Below are positions 35,734-44,609 of a stretch of 64,000 nt of DNA, in pieces. The stretch is from Halovulum dunhuangense (GTDB lineage Bacteria > Pseudomonadota > Alphaproteobacteria > Rhodobacterales > Rhodobacteraceae), in NCBI RefSeq assembly GCF_013093415.1, contig NZ_JABFBC010000001.1, positions 930,001 to 994,000 on the forward strand, in the 5' to 3' direction. A program made the position numbers and the translations under genes. Positions within the stretch are counted from its first letter, which is position 1; each line of letters opens with the position of its first letter. A model generated the notes under the pieces. The model worked only from the letters and a program-made list of their open reading frames with translations, searched no databases and had not been told where the DNA came from.

Positions 35734-36213
35734 TCAGTTGCAGGTGACGGTGAGGTCGACCCGTTCCTCGTCGCCGCCCACGAAGGTCATGGTCATGCCA
35801 TAGGCAAGGCCCGCGCCGGTGACGGTGGCGCCGCTGTCGGACAGGCTGATCTTGTTGCTGCCCGCAAGCAGGGTGAACGAGATGCTGCCCGAGGGATCGG
35901 CCTGCACGTCCACTATGGTGCCGTCGCCATTGCCGTCCTCGCCCGACGGGGCGCCGGGGTCGCTTTTGACGGTGACGGGGCCGCCGCTACCGAAGCCCTC
36001 GCAGACCACCTGGGTGCTGAAGGCGGCGCCCGAAAGCGCGCCGCTGGCGCTGCCGTTGTAGTCGGGGGGCGGCGGGGCGGCTTCGACCGGCGCCTCGGCC
36101 TGGCCCTCGGCCGGGGGTTCGGCCGTGGGGTCGGCGGCGGTCGGCTCCTGGGCTGCGAGTGGGGCGGCGATCAGCGCCGCAAGGGCGAGGGCACGGGGCA
36201 AGGGGCTGCGCAT
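35734..36213 (-). CDS. Exported low-complexity protein, unknown
   Basis: A 159-residue protein. ATG 36213 gives MRSPLPRALALAALIAAPLAAQ, a signal peptide ending near LAA. A Pro/Ala/Glu-rich linker (about residues 22-55) leads to a glycine- and aspartate-rich region with SGEDGNGDGTIVDVQADP, reminiscent of a calcium-binding loop, and a beta-rich end. Two cysteines (VVCEGF and the last-but-one residue) could form one disulfide. No family was recognised. It converges with the ABC permease gene across a 4-base gap. Confidence 0.65.
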   Translation of the reverse strand: MRSPLPRALALAALIAAPLAAQEPTAADPTAEPPAEGQAEAPVEAAPPPPDYNGSASGALSGAAFSTQVVCEGFGSGGPVTVKSDPGAPSGEDGNGDGTIVDVQADPSGSISFTLLAGSNKISLSDSGATVTGAGLAYGMTMTFVGGDEERVDLTVTCN

Positions 36214-36320
36214 GGGTCCATCCTGCATCTTTGATCCGGCACAGACGCTAGCGGATTCGCGCGCGGCTGCCTATGCCGGGGCGAATTGACACATCTGGGG
36301 CTTTGCGCCATCAAGGATGC

Positions 36321-36420
36321 GCGCCCCGGCTCCGCGGAAGCGGCTCCGGGGCGCATTGCATTGACCTGTCCGGGGGGATTTCCCCGGATATTTTCCAGAC
36401 CGTCCGGGATCGCCCCGGAC
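36321..36420 (+). repeat. Three consecutive GC-rich hairpins in the argD leader (REP-like)
   Basis: Hairpin 1: GCGCCCCGG (36321-36329) with CCGGGGCGC (36346-36354). Hairpin 2: TCCGGGG (36369-36375) with CCCCGGA (36382-36388), followed by tatttt. Hairpin 3: GTCCGGG (36402-36408) with CCCGGAC (36414-36420). The argD ribosome-binding site comes 10 bases later. The text ccccggatatttt resembles a dispersed palindromic repeat that I recall from other rhodobacterial genomes, which is from memory and needs a check. Hairpin 2 with its T-rich tail could act as an attenuator. Confidence 0.5.
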
Positions 36421-36444
36421 CCCTCAGACAAAGGAGCAGTCGTC

Positions 36445-37619
36445 GTGATTTCGCCCGTCCTGCCGACCTATGCACGGGCACCGCTTTCCTTCGTGGAAGG
36501 CGAGGGCCCCTGGCTGATTTCCGAGACCGGTGAGCGCTATCTGGACATGGGGGCCGGCATCGCCGTCGTCGCCCTCGGCCATGCGAACCCCCGGCTCGTG
36601 GCCGCGCTGGAGGCCCAGGCACGACGACTGTGGCACACCTCGAACCTGTACCGCGTGCCCAACCAGGAGGCGCTGGCGGAGCTATTGGTCGAGAACACCT
36701 TTGCCGACACCGTCTTCTTCACCAACTCGGGCACCGAGTCGATGGAATGCGCCGTGAAGATGGCGCGCAAGTACTGGCACGCGAAGGGCGAGCCGCAGCG
36801 GCATCGGATGATCGCCTTCGAGGGCTCGTTCCACGGGCGGACCATCGCGATGATCTCGGCCGCGGGGTCGGAAAAGCTGACCAAGGGCTTCGGGCCGCTG
36901 CTGCCCGGCTTCGACCATGTGCCCTTTGGCGATCACGACGCGCTGCATGCCGCCATCACCGAGGAGACGGCCGCCATCATCGTCGAGCCGGTGCAGGGCG
37001 AGGGCGGCATCCGCCCGGTGCCGCGGCACTGCCTGCAAGGGCTGCGCAAGCTGTGCGACGAGAAGGGCATCCTGCTGATCATGGACGAGATCCAGTGCGG
37101 CATGGGCCGCACCGGCAAGCTGTTCGCGCATGAATGGGCGGGCGTCGCCCCCGACATCATGGCGGTGGCCAAGGGCATCGGCGGGGGCTTTCCGCTGGGC
37201 GCCTGCCTTGCCACCGAAAAGGCTGCGCTGGGCATGACCGCCGGCACCCACGGGACCACCTATGGCGGCAACCCGCTGGCCTGCGCCGTCGGCATCGAGG
37301 TGATGAACGTGATGCTGGAGGACGGCTTTCTCGACAATGTCAGCCGTACCGCGGGGCGCCTGCGGCAGGGGCTGGAGGGGCTGGTCGCGTCTCATCCCAC
37401 CGTGTTCGAGAGCGTGCGCGGCGAGGGGCTGATGCTGGGGCTGAAATGCGTCCGCACCAACACCGACGTGGTGAACGCGGGCTATGGCCAGCATGTGCTG
37501 ACCGTGCCCGGCGGCGACAACGTGGTGCGGATCCTGCCGCCGCTGAACCTGACCGAGGCAGAGGTGGACGAGGCGCTGCACCGGCTGGATGCCGCCGCGA
37601 CCGCGCTGGAGGGGGCTGC

Positions 37620-37623
<4 letters not shown>
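36445..37623 (+). CDS. argD: Acetylornithine aminotransferase
   Basis: PLP transaminase of arginine synthesis converting N-acetylglutamate semialdehyde to N-acetylornithine (also usable for succinyl-diaminopimelate). GTG 36445 has AAGGAG eight bases ahead and gives 392 residues, the normal length; the open frame to 36286 is an untranslated leader full of hairpins. The PLP lysine is Lys243 ([14 protein letters not shown]). Other class-III signatures are [20 protein letters not shown] and [14 protein letters not shown]. It overlaps argF by ATGA, so the two are translationally coupled. Confidence 0.96.
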
Positions 37624-38546
<923 letters not shown>

Positions 38547-38571
38547 GGCCTTCGCGATTTCCGTCGACAGG

Positions 38572-38596
38572 GCCGCCGGTTTCAGCCGGCGGCTTT
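38572..38596 (+). terminator. Terminator of argD-argF
   Basis: Perfect 8-base arms GCCGCCGG (38572-38579) and CCGGCGGC (38586-38593) with a six-base loop, followed by TTT. It lies 26 bases after the argF stop. Confidence 0.65.
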
Positions 38597-38663
38597 ACCG
38601 CGTCTTAAACACCCCGCCGCTATGTCCGGAGGCAGGCGCAGGTCAACCAGGGGCGGGGAACGG

Positions 38664-39716
38664 ATGCACTCGGAAACAAGGCCGCAGCTTATCGGCGATT
38701 CGCTTTATCCGCAGGTCGGGGGCGACCAGATCGCGGCGCGGGCCATCGGCTTTGCACAGACCCATGACACGGCGCTGACGCCCGCGGTCTATGAGGTGTG
38801 GTATGTCTACGCCGCGCGGTCCTGCGCCGCGGTGAACCAGGCGCTGGACCGGGCGATGAACACCGGGCAGGCGATCCGGACGGACTGGCTGACGACGCTT
38901 TACCATGACCATCTCTGCCCGACCGCCGCCGACGAATCGCTGAGCGCGATCGGTGCCGATCTTCAGCGCACGATCGGGCGGATGACCGATGCCATGGACG
39001 AGAACATCCGCGAGCATGGCGCCTTTTCCGGAACGCTCAGGACCGCGCGCAACAGCCTGATGCAGGGCACCTCGAAGCGCGAGGTGACGGACGTGATCCG
39101 CGAACTGCACCGGGCGAACCAGAGCCAGTTGCTGGCGACCCAGCGCTTGCAGCTTCAGCTGGAGAAAAGCCGCGCGCAGGTGGCCAAGCTGAGAAGCGAA
39201 CTGATCGAGACGCGGCGGCTGTCGAACACCGACTACCTGACGGGGCTGCCGAACCGGCGGATGCTGGACGAGCATCTGGACGACGCGATCTTTCGTGCGC
39301 GCCAGCGGGGGCTTAGCCTGACGGTGTTGATGGCGGGCATCGACGGGCTGGACCAGGTGTCGCGGGATTGCGGATTGACCACGTCGGACCGGGTGATCCG
39401 CCTGTTCGCCGAGCAGCTTTCGCGCGAGATTCGGGGCACGCAGGTGGGCGCGCGCTTCGGCGGCGCGAAGTTCGGGATCGTACTGCCGGAAGCGGATCCG
39501 GCGGCGGGGCTGCTGCTGGCCGAACAGGTGCGAAGACGGTTCCGCTGCGCGGACTGGTCGGGAATGGACCACGGGCGGCCCCTGGCGCCGCTGTCGGTGG
39601 GCTTCGGCGGTGCCGCGCTGCGCGAGGGGGATACGCGGGCGACGCTGCTGGACCGGGCCGACCAGGCGCTGATCTCGGCGCAGGCGGCGGGCGCGGACCG
39701 CAGCCTTATCGCGTGA
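38664..39716 (+). CDS. GGDEF-domain protein with degenerate signature
   Basis: A 350-residue cytoplasmic protein. The N-terminal half (about residues 1-150) is helical without recognised motifs; a coiled-coil-like segment (LQLQLEKSRAQVAKLRSELI) leads into a GGDEF domain beginning TDYLTGLPNRRMLDEHLDDA. The signature loop, normally GG(D/E)EF, reads ARFGGAKFGIVLPEA with GGAKF at residues 266-270. The metal/catalytic acidic residues are therefore missing, and GIDGLDQV replaces the usual first metal-binding D-x-D region. It should not make cyclic di-GMP but may bind a nucleotide or act as a scaffold. ATG 38664 follows GGGG; one at 38622 is an alternative. Confidence 0.85.
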   Translation: MHSETRPQLIGDSLYPQVGGDQIAARAIGFAQTHDTALTPAVYEVWYVYAARSCAAVNQALDRAMNTGQAIRTDWLTTLYHDHLCPTAADESLSAIGADLQRTIGRMTDAMDENIREHGAFSGTLRTARNSLMQGTSKREVTDVIRELHRANQSQLLATQRLQLQLEKSRAQVAKLRSELIETRRLSNTDYLTGLPNRRMLDEHLDDAIFRARQRGLSLTVLMAGIDGLDQVSRDCGLTTSDRVIRLFAEQLSREIRGTQVGARFGGAKFGIVLPEADPAAGLLLAEQVRRRFRCADWSGMDHGRPLAPLSVGFGGAALREGDTRATLLDRADQALISAQAAGADRSLIA

Positions 39717-39777
39717 GTGCTGGCCGCGCCGCCTGCCCGTGCTAGCTGGTGGGGCCGGGGCAGGTAAGGAGCATGCG

Positions 39778-40191
39778 ATGGCCTATGTCGGAACCTATCT
39801 GGTGGGGCTGCTGGTTTTCCTGGCGATCGACGCCGTGTGGCTGACCAACGTGATGCGGCCGCTGTTCGAACGGCATGTCGGCGCGATGCTGCGCCCCGAT
39901 GTGAACTACGCCGCCGCGGCGGGGTTCTACCTGCTTTACATCGTGGGGGTTCTCTATTTCTGCAGCCTGCCGGGCCTGCGCGAGGGGGCGGTGGAATTGG
40001 CATTCCTGAACGGCGCGCTGCTGGGGTTCCTTGCCTTCGGCACCTACGAGTTCACCAACATGTCCACCCTGAAGGGCTGGAGCTGGAGCATTGTCGCGAT
40101 CGACACCGGCTGGGGCATGACGCTGACCGGGGTTACGGCCGTCGCCGCGATGCTGGCTGGGCGCTGGCTGGGTCTGGGTGCTGCTGGCTGA
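39778..40191 (+). CDS. DUF2177 family membrane protein
   Basis: A 137-residue protein with four membrane helices: VGTYLVGLLVFLAIDAVWL, AAGFYLLYIVGVLYFCSLPG, LLGFLAFGTYEFTNMSTL and IDTGWGMTLTGVTAVAAMLAG. The pattern DAVWL, GTYEFTN and SIVAIDTGWG is the DUF2177 signature. ATG 39778 has AAGGA seven bases ahead. No function is established for the family. Confidence 0.88.
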   Translation: MAYVGTYLVGLLVFLAIDAVWLTNVMRPLFERHVGAMLRPDVNYAAAAGFYLLYIVGVLYFCSLPGLREGAVELAFLNGALLGFLAFGTYEFTNMSTLKGWSWSIVAIDTGWGMTLTGVTAVAAMLAGRWLGLGAAG

Positions 40192-40537
40192 GCGCCGTGC
40201 TTGATGGACCGGCGGGCAGACCGTTAGCGGCTTGAACAGGTCCTGCCCCGGCCGATGTCACGGCGGCCGGGGCGCGCAGGCTTGGAGCGGATGTCGTTTC
40301 GGAACGATGGCAGAAACGCGACGCGCTTCCATCACGAGCGAGGTGCGACCACGCAAGGACGATGCCGCAATGGGCGGGCCAGGCCTGCGACCCCTTCCAT
40401 ATCCGGTAACGGTGGATGGCTGGACGAGCTGTCGTTGGCGCGGTGATGCAGCGCGGGGCGCTAGCCGCATCCTGCAAGGCACTGGCGCCGTGTGTCAGGC
40501 GCTTGCCTGTAACGGGGATGGCTCGTTTGGTCTGACG
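40192..40537. other. 346-base gene-free gap between convergent genes
   Basis: It lies between the DUF2177 stop and the stop of the TPR gene. It holds one strong inverted repeat, CCCCGGCCG (40246-40254) with CGGCCGGGG (40264-40272) around a 9-base loop, probably the terminator of the DUF2177 gene. The remaining 265 bases have short open frames on both strands (40255-40446 plus, 40258-40482 minus) without ribosome-binding sites or recognisable products. I see no RNA gene. Confidence 0.6.
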
Positions 40538-41080
40538 CTACAGCCTGTCGCCGGGCTGGGGGATCAGCATGTTGCGTTCGGGCAGCCACGGGTTCAGCCG
40601 CAGGGCGTCGCGCAGCGCCTGCTGGCCCAGATCCATCCGGCCCTGCCGCATCAGGTTCAGCGCCCGGCCCGAAAGTGCCGCGAAGTGGAACGGGTCCGCT
40701 GCCAGCACCACGTCGAGATCCGCAAGCGAGCCGTCGTAATTCTCGCGCAGGAAGCGGATGAAGGCGCGCTGGTTGTAGCCCTCGACATAGTCGGGGCAGT
40801 AGGCGATCAGCTCGTCGAAGATTTCCTCGGCGGCGGCGAAGTCATAGGCCTCGCGCCGGCTCATGCCGCGGTCGAGCAGCGATTGCGCGAAGCTGTCGGG
40901 CGCCGTCGTCCAGACCTGCCAGAGCCGGTCGGAGAGTTGCCGCGCCTCGGCCTCGGACCCGGCGTTCAGGATGCCGGTCAGGAGTTCCGCCCGCAGGTCC
41001 GCGCGGTCGTCCACTGGCGGGCAGGCCGCGAGGGCGGGGCCGGCAAGGAACGGGACAAGGGCAAGGAGAAGCGGGCGCAT
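40538..41080 (-). CDS. Exported TPR-repeat protein
   Basis: A 180-residue protein. ATG 41080 gives MRPLLLALVPFLAGPALA, a signal peptide followed by a cysteine (ACPPVDD). Two to three tetratricopeptide-like units are visible: EAYDFAAAEEIFDELIAYCPDYVEGYNQ, read as repeats around residues 80-110, and LADLDVVLAADPFHFAALSGR and QALRDALRLNPWLPER. Such proteins usually mediate protein contacts in the periplasm. It is 43 bases downstream of metG on the same strand. The open frame to 41278 overlaps metG and is not used. Confidence 0.85.
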   Translation of the reverse strand: MRPLLLALVPFLAGPALAACPPVDDRADLRAELLTGILNAGSEAEARQLSDRLWQVWTTAPDSFAQSLLDRGMSRREAYDFAAAEEIFDELIAYCPDYVEGYNQRAFIRFLRENYDGSLADLDVVLAADPFHFAALSGRALNLMRQGRMDLGQQALRDALRLNPWLPERNMLIPQPGDRL

Positions 41081-41123
41081 GCGCAGGATGGTGCGCCGCG
41101 CCCGCGTCAAGTCAAGTCCGGCC

Positions 41124-42839
41124 TCAGCGCTGGCCCGCGAAGCGTTCCGCCCATTCGGCCCGCTGCTCGTCGGTGATCTTGCCGAACAGGATCTCGGGCG
41201 TGGTGAAGGCATGGCCGGGCGCCAGCGCGCTGAGGGTGTTGGCCATGTCCTCGGGCCAATCGAGCCTGTCGAGGCCAAGCGCGGCGCGCAGCCGCTCGGC
41301 CGCGGCCGGGATGAAAGGCTGGGAGAGCACCGCGTAGAGCCGCACCAGGTTCAGCGCGAAGCGGATGGTCGCGGCCGCGCCTTCCGGGTCGGTCTTGTAG
41401 AGTGCCCAGGGTGCGGCCGATTGCAGGTATTCGTTCCCCGCCACCCAGATCGCGCGCAACTCGGCCGCGGCCTTGCGCATCTCGATCCCGTCGAGCGCGG
41501 CCTGGTAGGCGGCGACGCGGGTGTCGAGTTCCGCGATCAGCGCGGACTCGCTCTCTCCGTAGTGGCCGCCTTCTGGCACCACCTCTCCGAAGCGGGAGCG
41601 GCAGAACTTGGTCACGCGGCTGACGAAGTTGCCCAGCACGTCGGCCAGGTCCTTGTTCACGCCGTTCTGGAAGCTTTCCCAGGTGAATTCGCTGTCGCCC
41701 GACTCGGGCACGTTCGACATCAGCCACCAGCGCCAGTAGTCGGCGGGCAGGATTTCCAGCGCCTGGTCCTGGAACACGCCGCGCCCCTTGGAGGTGGAGA
41801 ACTGGCCGCCCTGGTAGTTCAGGTAGTTGAACGACTTGATGTAGTCGACCAGCTTCCACGGCTCGCCCGAGCCGAGGATCGTGGCCGGAAAGCTGAGGGT
41901 GTGGAAGGGGACATTGTCCTTGCCCATGAACTGGACGTAGCGCACGTCATGGGCACCCTTGTCGGTACGCCACCACCGTTCCCACGCGCCGTCGTCCAGG
42001 CCGTGCGCGTCGGCCCATTCGGCGGTGGCGCCGATATACTCGATGGGCGCGTCGAACCAGACGTAGAAGACCTTGCCCTCCATGCCTGGCCAGTCGGCGT
42101 CGCCCTTCCGTACCGGGATGCCCCAGTCGAGGTCGCGGGTGATCGAGCGGTCCTGCAGCCCGTCGCCGTCGCGCAGCCATTTCTTCGCGATCGAGGTGGT
42201 CAGGATCGGCCAGTCCGTCTTCTGGTCGATCCACTCCTCCAGTTGCCCCGCCATGGCGGACTGGCGCAGGTAGAGGTGCTTGGTCTCGCGCACTTCCAGA
42301 TCGGTGGAGCCCGAGATGGCCGAGCGCGGGTCGATCAGGTCGGTGGAGTCGAGCTGCTTGGTGCAGTTCTCGCACTGGTCGCCGCGCGCGCCGTCATAGC
42401 CGCAATTGGGGCAGGTGCCTTCGACATAGCGGTCGGGCAGGAAGCGGCCGTCGGCGGGCGAGTAGATCATCTTCTCGGTCACCTCGCGGATCAGCCCGGC
42501 CTCGGCCAGCTTGCCCGCGAAATGCTGGGTCAACCTGCGGTTGCGCTCGGACGAAGAGCGGCCGAAATGGTCGAAGGCCAGGCCGAAGCCGTCGGCCATC
42601 GCCTTCTGCGCGGCCCACATCTCGGTGCAGTAATCGGCGACCGGCTTGCCGGCCTTGGCGGCCGCGATCTCGGCCGGGGTGCCATGCTCGTCGGTGGCGC
42701 AGATATGCATGACTTCGTGGCCGCGCAGGCGCAGGTAGCGGGCATAGACGTCCGAGGGCAGCTGCGACCCGACCAGGTTGCCCAGGTGCTTGATCCCGTT
42801 GATGTAGGGAAGCGCGGAGGTGATGAGTATGCGTGCCAT
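41124..42839 (-). CDS. metG: Methionyl-tRNA synthetase
   Basis: Charges tRNA-Met. ATG 42839 gives 571 residues. The class-I signature is [16 protein letters not shown], with the HIGH motif here HLGN; the CxxC zinc knuckle is [29 protein letters not shown] and [12 protein letters not shown] are typical. The second signature, usually KMSKS, reads QFSTSKG within [13 protein letters not shown], a pattern closer to archaeal/eukaryotic MetRS than to E. coli. There is no C-terminal EMAP-type tRNA-binding domain. The TPR gene follows on the same strand. Confidence 0.95.
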   Translation of the reverse strand: MARILITSALPYINGIKHLGNLVGSQLPSDVYARYLRLRGHEVMHICATDEHGTPAEIAAAKAGKPVADYCTEMWAAQKAMADGFGLAFDHFGRSSSERNRRLTQHFAGKLAEAGLIREVTEKMIYSPADGRFLPDRYVEGTCPNCGYDGARGDQCENCTKQLDSTDLIDPRSAISGSTDLEVRETKHLYLRQSAMAGQLEEWIDQKTDWPILTTSIAKKWLRDGDGLQDRSITRDLDWGIPVRKGDADWPGMEGKVFYVWFDAPIEYIGATAEWADAHGLDDGAWERWWRTDKGAHDVRYVQFMGKDNVPFHTLSFPATILGSGEPWKLVDYIKSFNYLNYQGGQFSTSKGRGVFQDQALEILPADYWRWWLMSNVPESGDSEFTWESFQNGVNKDLADVLGNFVSRVTKFCRSRFGEVVPEGGHYGESESALIAELDTRVAAYQAALDGIEMRKAAAELRAIWVAGNEYLQSAAPWALYKTDPEGAAATIRFALNLVRLYAVLSQPFIPAAAERLRAALGLDRLDWPEDMANTLSALAPGHAFTTPEILFGKITDEQRAEWAERFAGQR

Positions 42840-43246
42840 GTCTGTTGCGTCCCTCGGCCTGTGGTCCCGCGCACCCTTACGCCAAGGGCCGGCAGGCGGC
42901 AAGAAGCAGCCCCTTCAGCCGCCATCCCGCCGCCGCATCAGCCCGAACGGGGCAGGCGGCAAGTTGGCGCCCGCCGGCCGCGACAGGGCGCCGAGCGGCG
43001 CGATCGGGCCAGAGCGGAGCCGCAGGAGGATCGCCGACGGGAACAGGGCGGAGAAGAAGATCCAAGGGCGTGGTCGACCGGCCGCCCGAGGCCGCGTCCG
43101 GACCGTGCCGGCCGGGTTCGCGGGCCCTGTCCCGGCATGCCTTTGGCGCCGGAATTACCTGTTGAGTTTTACGCCCCTTCCCGCTATGCGGCGCGCATCG
43201 AAACCGGCCCCCGCCACGGGCCGCGCATGGTGCAAGGAACAGGCGA
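42840..43246. other. 407-base divergent region metG / tuf
   Basis: No convincing gene was found. On the minus strand one frame (about 42906-43140) reads like a fragment with IFFSALFPSAILLRLRS but has no start codon. Other frames are Arg/Pro-rich noise. Near tuf a promoter candidate TTGAGT (43162-43167), 17 bases, TATGCG (43185-43190) lies 57 bases before the start codon. Confidence 0.5.
43162..43190 (+). promoter_or_regulatory. Candidate tuf promoter
   Basis: TTGAGT and TATGCG separated by 17 bases, placed about 57 bases before the tuf ATG. The match is partial at both elements, as is common in alphaproteobacteria; it was chosen by position and spacing. Confidence 0.35.
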
Positions 43247-44422
43247 ATGGCAAAGGCAAAGTTTGAGCGTACGAAACCGCACTGCAACATCGGGACGATC
43301 GGGCACGTTGACCACGGCAAGACGTCTCTGACGGCGGCGATCACGAAGTATTTCGGCGAGTACAAGGCGTACGACCAGATCGACGCGGCGCCCGAGGAGA
43401 AGGCGCGCGGGATCACGATCTCGACGGCGCATGTGGAATACGAGACGCCGGCGCGGCACTACGCGCATGTCGACTGCCCTGGCCACGCGGACTACGTGAA
43501 GAACATGATCACGGGTGCGGCGCAGATGGACGGCGCGATCCTTGTGGTGAACGCGGCCGACGGCCCGATGCCGCAGACGCGCGAGCACATCCTTCTGGCG
43601 CGCCAGGTCGGCGTTCCGGCGCTGGTGGTGTTCCTGAACAAGGTCGACCAGGTGGACGACCCGGAACTGCTGGAACTGGTCGAGATGGAAGTGCGCGAGC
43701 TGTTGAGCTCGTACGACTTCCCCGGCGACGACATTCCGGTGATCTCGGGCTCGGCGCTGGCGGCGCTTGAGGACCGCGATCCCGAGATCGGCGAGAACCA
43801 GATCCGCGCGCTGATGCAGGCGGTCGACGAGTACATCCCGCAGCCCGAGCGTCCGATCGACCAGCCGTTCCTGATGCCGATCGAGGACGTGTTCTCGATC
43901 TCGGGCCGCGGCACGGTCGTGACGGGTCGTGTCGAGCGCGGCGTGATCAACGTGGGCGACGAGATCGAGATCGTGGGCATCCGCCCGACGAAGAAGACGA
44001 CCTGCACGGGCGTCGAGATGTTCCGCAAGCTGCTGGACCGCGGCGAGGCGGGCGACAACATCGGCGCGCTGCTGCGCGGTGTGGACCGCGAGGGCGTGGA
44101 GCGTGGTCAGGTGCTGTGCAAGCCGGGTTCGGTGAAGCCGCACACGAAGTTCGAGGCGGAGGCCTACATCCTGACCAAGGAAGAGGGTGGCCGTCACACG
44201 CCGTTCTTCGCGAACTACCGTCCGCAGTTCTACTTCCGGACGACGGACGTGACCGGGACGGTTCAGCTTCCCGAGGGGACCGAGATGGTGATGCCCGGGG
44301 ACAACCTGAAGTTCAACGTCGAGCTGATCGCGCCGATCGCGATGGAGGAGAAGCTGCGCTTCGCCATCCGCGAAGGCGGCCGCACGGTTGGAGCAGGGGT
44401 GGTCTCGAAGATCATCGAATGA
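43247..44422 (+). CDS. tuf: Elongation factor Tu
   Basis: GTPase delivering aminoacyl-tRNA to the ribosome. The 391-residue protein has G1 GHVDHGKT, switch [16 protein letters not shown]3 DCPGHADY, G4 NKVDQVDD and G5 region SGSALAAL, then domains II and III ending [14 protein letters not shown]. Complete and typical for rhodobacteria, which often have two tuf copies; this one stands apart from fusA. The 3' end is unusual: the stop codon sits in a 14-bp inverted repeat and a second copy of the tail VVSKIIE follows in another frame. Confidence 0.98.
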   Translation: MAKAKFERTKPHCNIGTIGHVDHGKTSLTAAITKYFGEYKAYDQIDAAPEEKARGITISTAHVEYETPARHYAHVDCPGHADYVKNMITGAAQMDGAILVVNAADGPMPQTREHILLARQVGVPALVVFLNKVDQVDDPELLELVEMEVRELLSSYDFPGDDIPVISGSALAALEDRDPEIGENQIRALMQAVDEYIPQPERPIDQPFLMPIEDVFSISGRGTVVTGRVERGVINVGDEIEIVGIRPTKKTTCTGVEMFRKLLDRGEAGDNIGALLRGVDREGVERGQVLCKPGSVKPHTKFEAEAYILTKEEGGRHTPFFANYRPQFYFRTTDVTGTVQLPEGTEMVMPGDNLKFNVELIAPIAMEEKLRFAIREGGRTVGAGVVSKIIE

Positions 44423-44433
44423 TCTTCGAGGCC
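44401..44433 (+). repeat. Near-perfect palindrome across the tuf stop codon
   Basis: Arms GGTCTCGAAGATCA (44401-44414) and TGATCTTCGAGGCC (44420-44433) pair over 14 positions with one G-U, around the loop TCGAA. The left arm encodes VSKI of EF-Tu and the right arm begins with the TGA stop, so the bases after the stop are an inverted copy of the coding end. Confidence 0.85.
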
Positions 44434-44496
44434 GGCCCGTCCGCGGAAACCGCCAACGGTGGTGGCGTCGGCGTCGTCTCCAAGATCATCGAGTAA
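44419..44496 (+). pseudogene. Duplicated EF-Tu C-terminal tail downstream of tuf (25-codon frame)
   Basis: An open frame overlaps the tuf stop as ATGA and encodes 25 residues ending [12 protein letters not shown], followed by TAA. The last eight residues, GVVSKIIE, equal the tail of EF-Tu but use partly different codons (gtc tcc aag atc atc gag taa against gtc tcg aag atc atc gaa tga) and lie in a different frame from tuf. It is most likely the relic of a former tuf 3' end left by imprecise recombination between tuf copies. Whether the small frame is translated by coupling is unknown. Confidence 0.75.
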
Positions 44497-44509
44497 GGGC
44501 AACCCCGAC

Positions 44510-44538
44510 CCTGGCCGCGCACACATCGCGCGGCCAGG
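44510..44538 (+). terminator. Hairpin terminator downstream of tuf
   Basis: Perfect 11-base arms CCTGGCCGCGC (44510-44520) and GCGCGGCCAGG (44528-44538) around a seven-base loop. There is no T-run, but the stem is very stable and lies just past the duplicated tail. Confidence 0.55.
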
Positions 44539-44609
44539 ATCGGCGCCACCCGACGGGGCCGCGCCATAGGCTCTTGCGGGGGCAGGAGCGGCTGGCGCAG
44601 GGTGCGGGA

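Noticed and set aside
40232-41176. 314-codon plus-strand frame through the 346-base gap and the TPR gene
   Set aside because: It is mostly antisense to the signal-peptide-bearing TPR gene; no start signal in the gap part.
42906-43140. Small membrane-like frame on the minus strand upstream of metG
   Set aside because: It has a hydrophobic stretch but no start codon before it and an otherwise Pro/Arg-rich composition.
43247-44422. Frameshift in tuf
   Set aside because: The duplicated tail in another frame suggested one, but tuf is full length with all motifs and its own tail, so the gene is intact.
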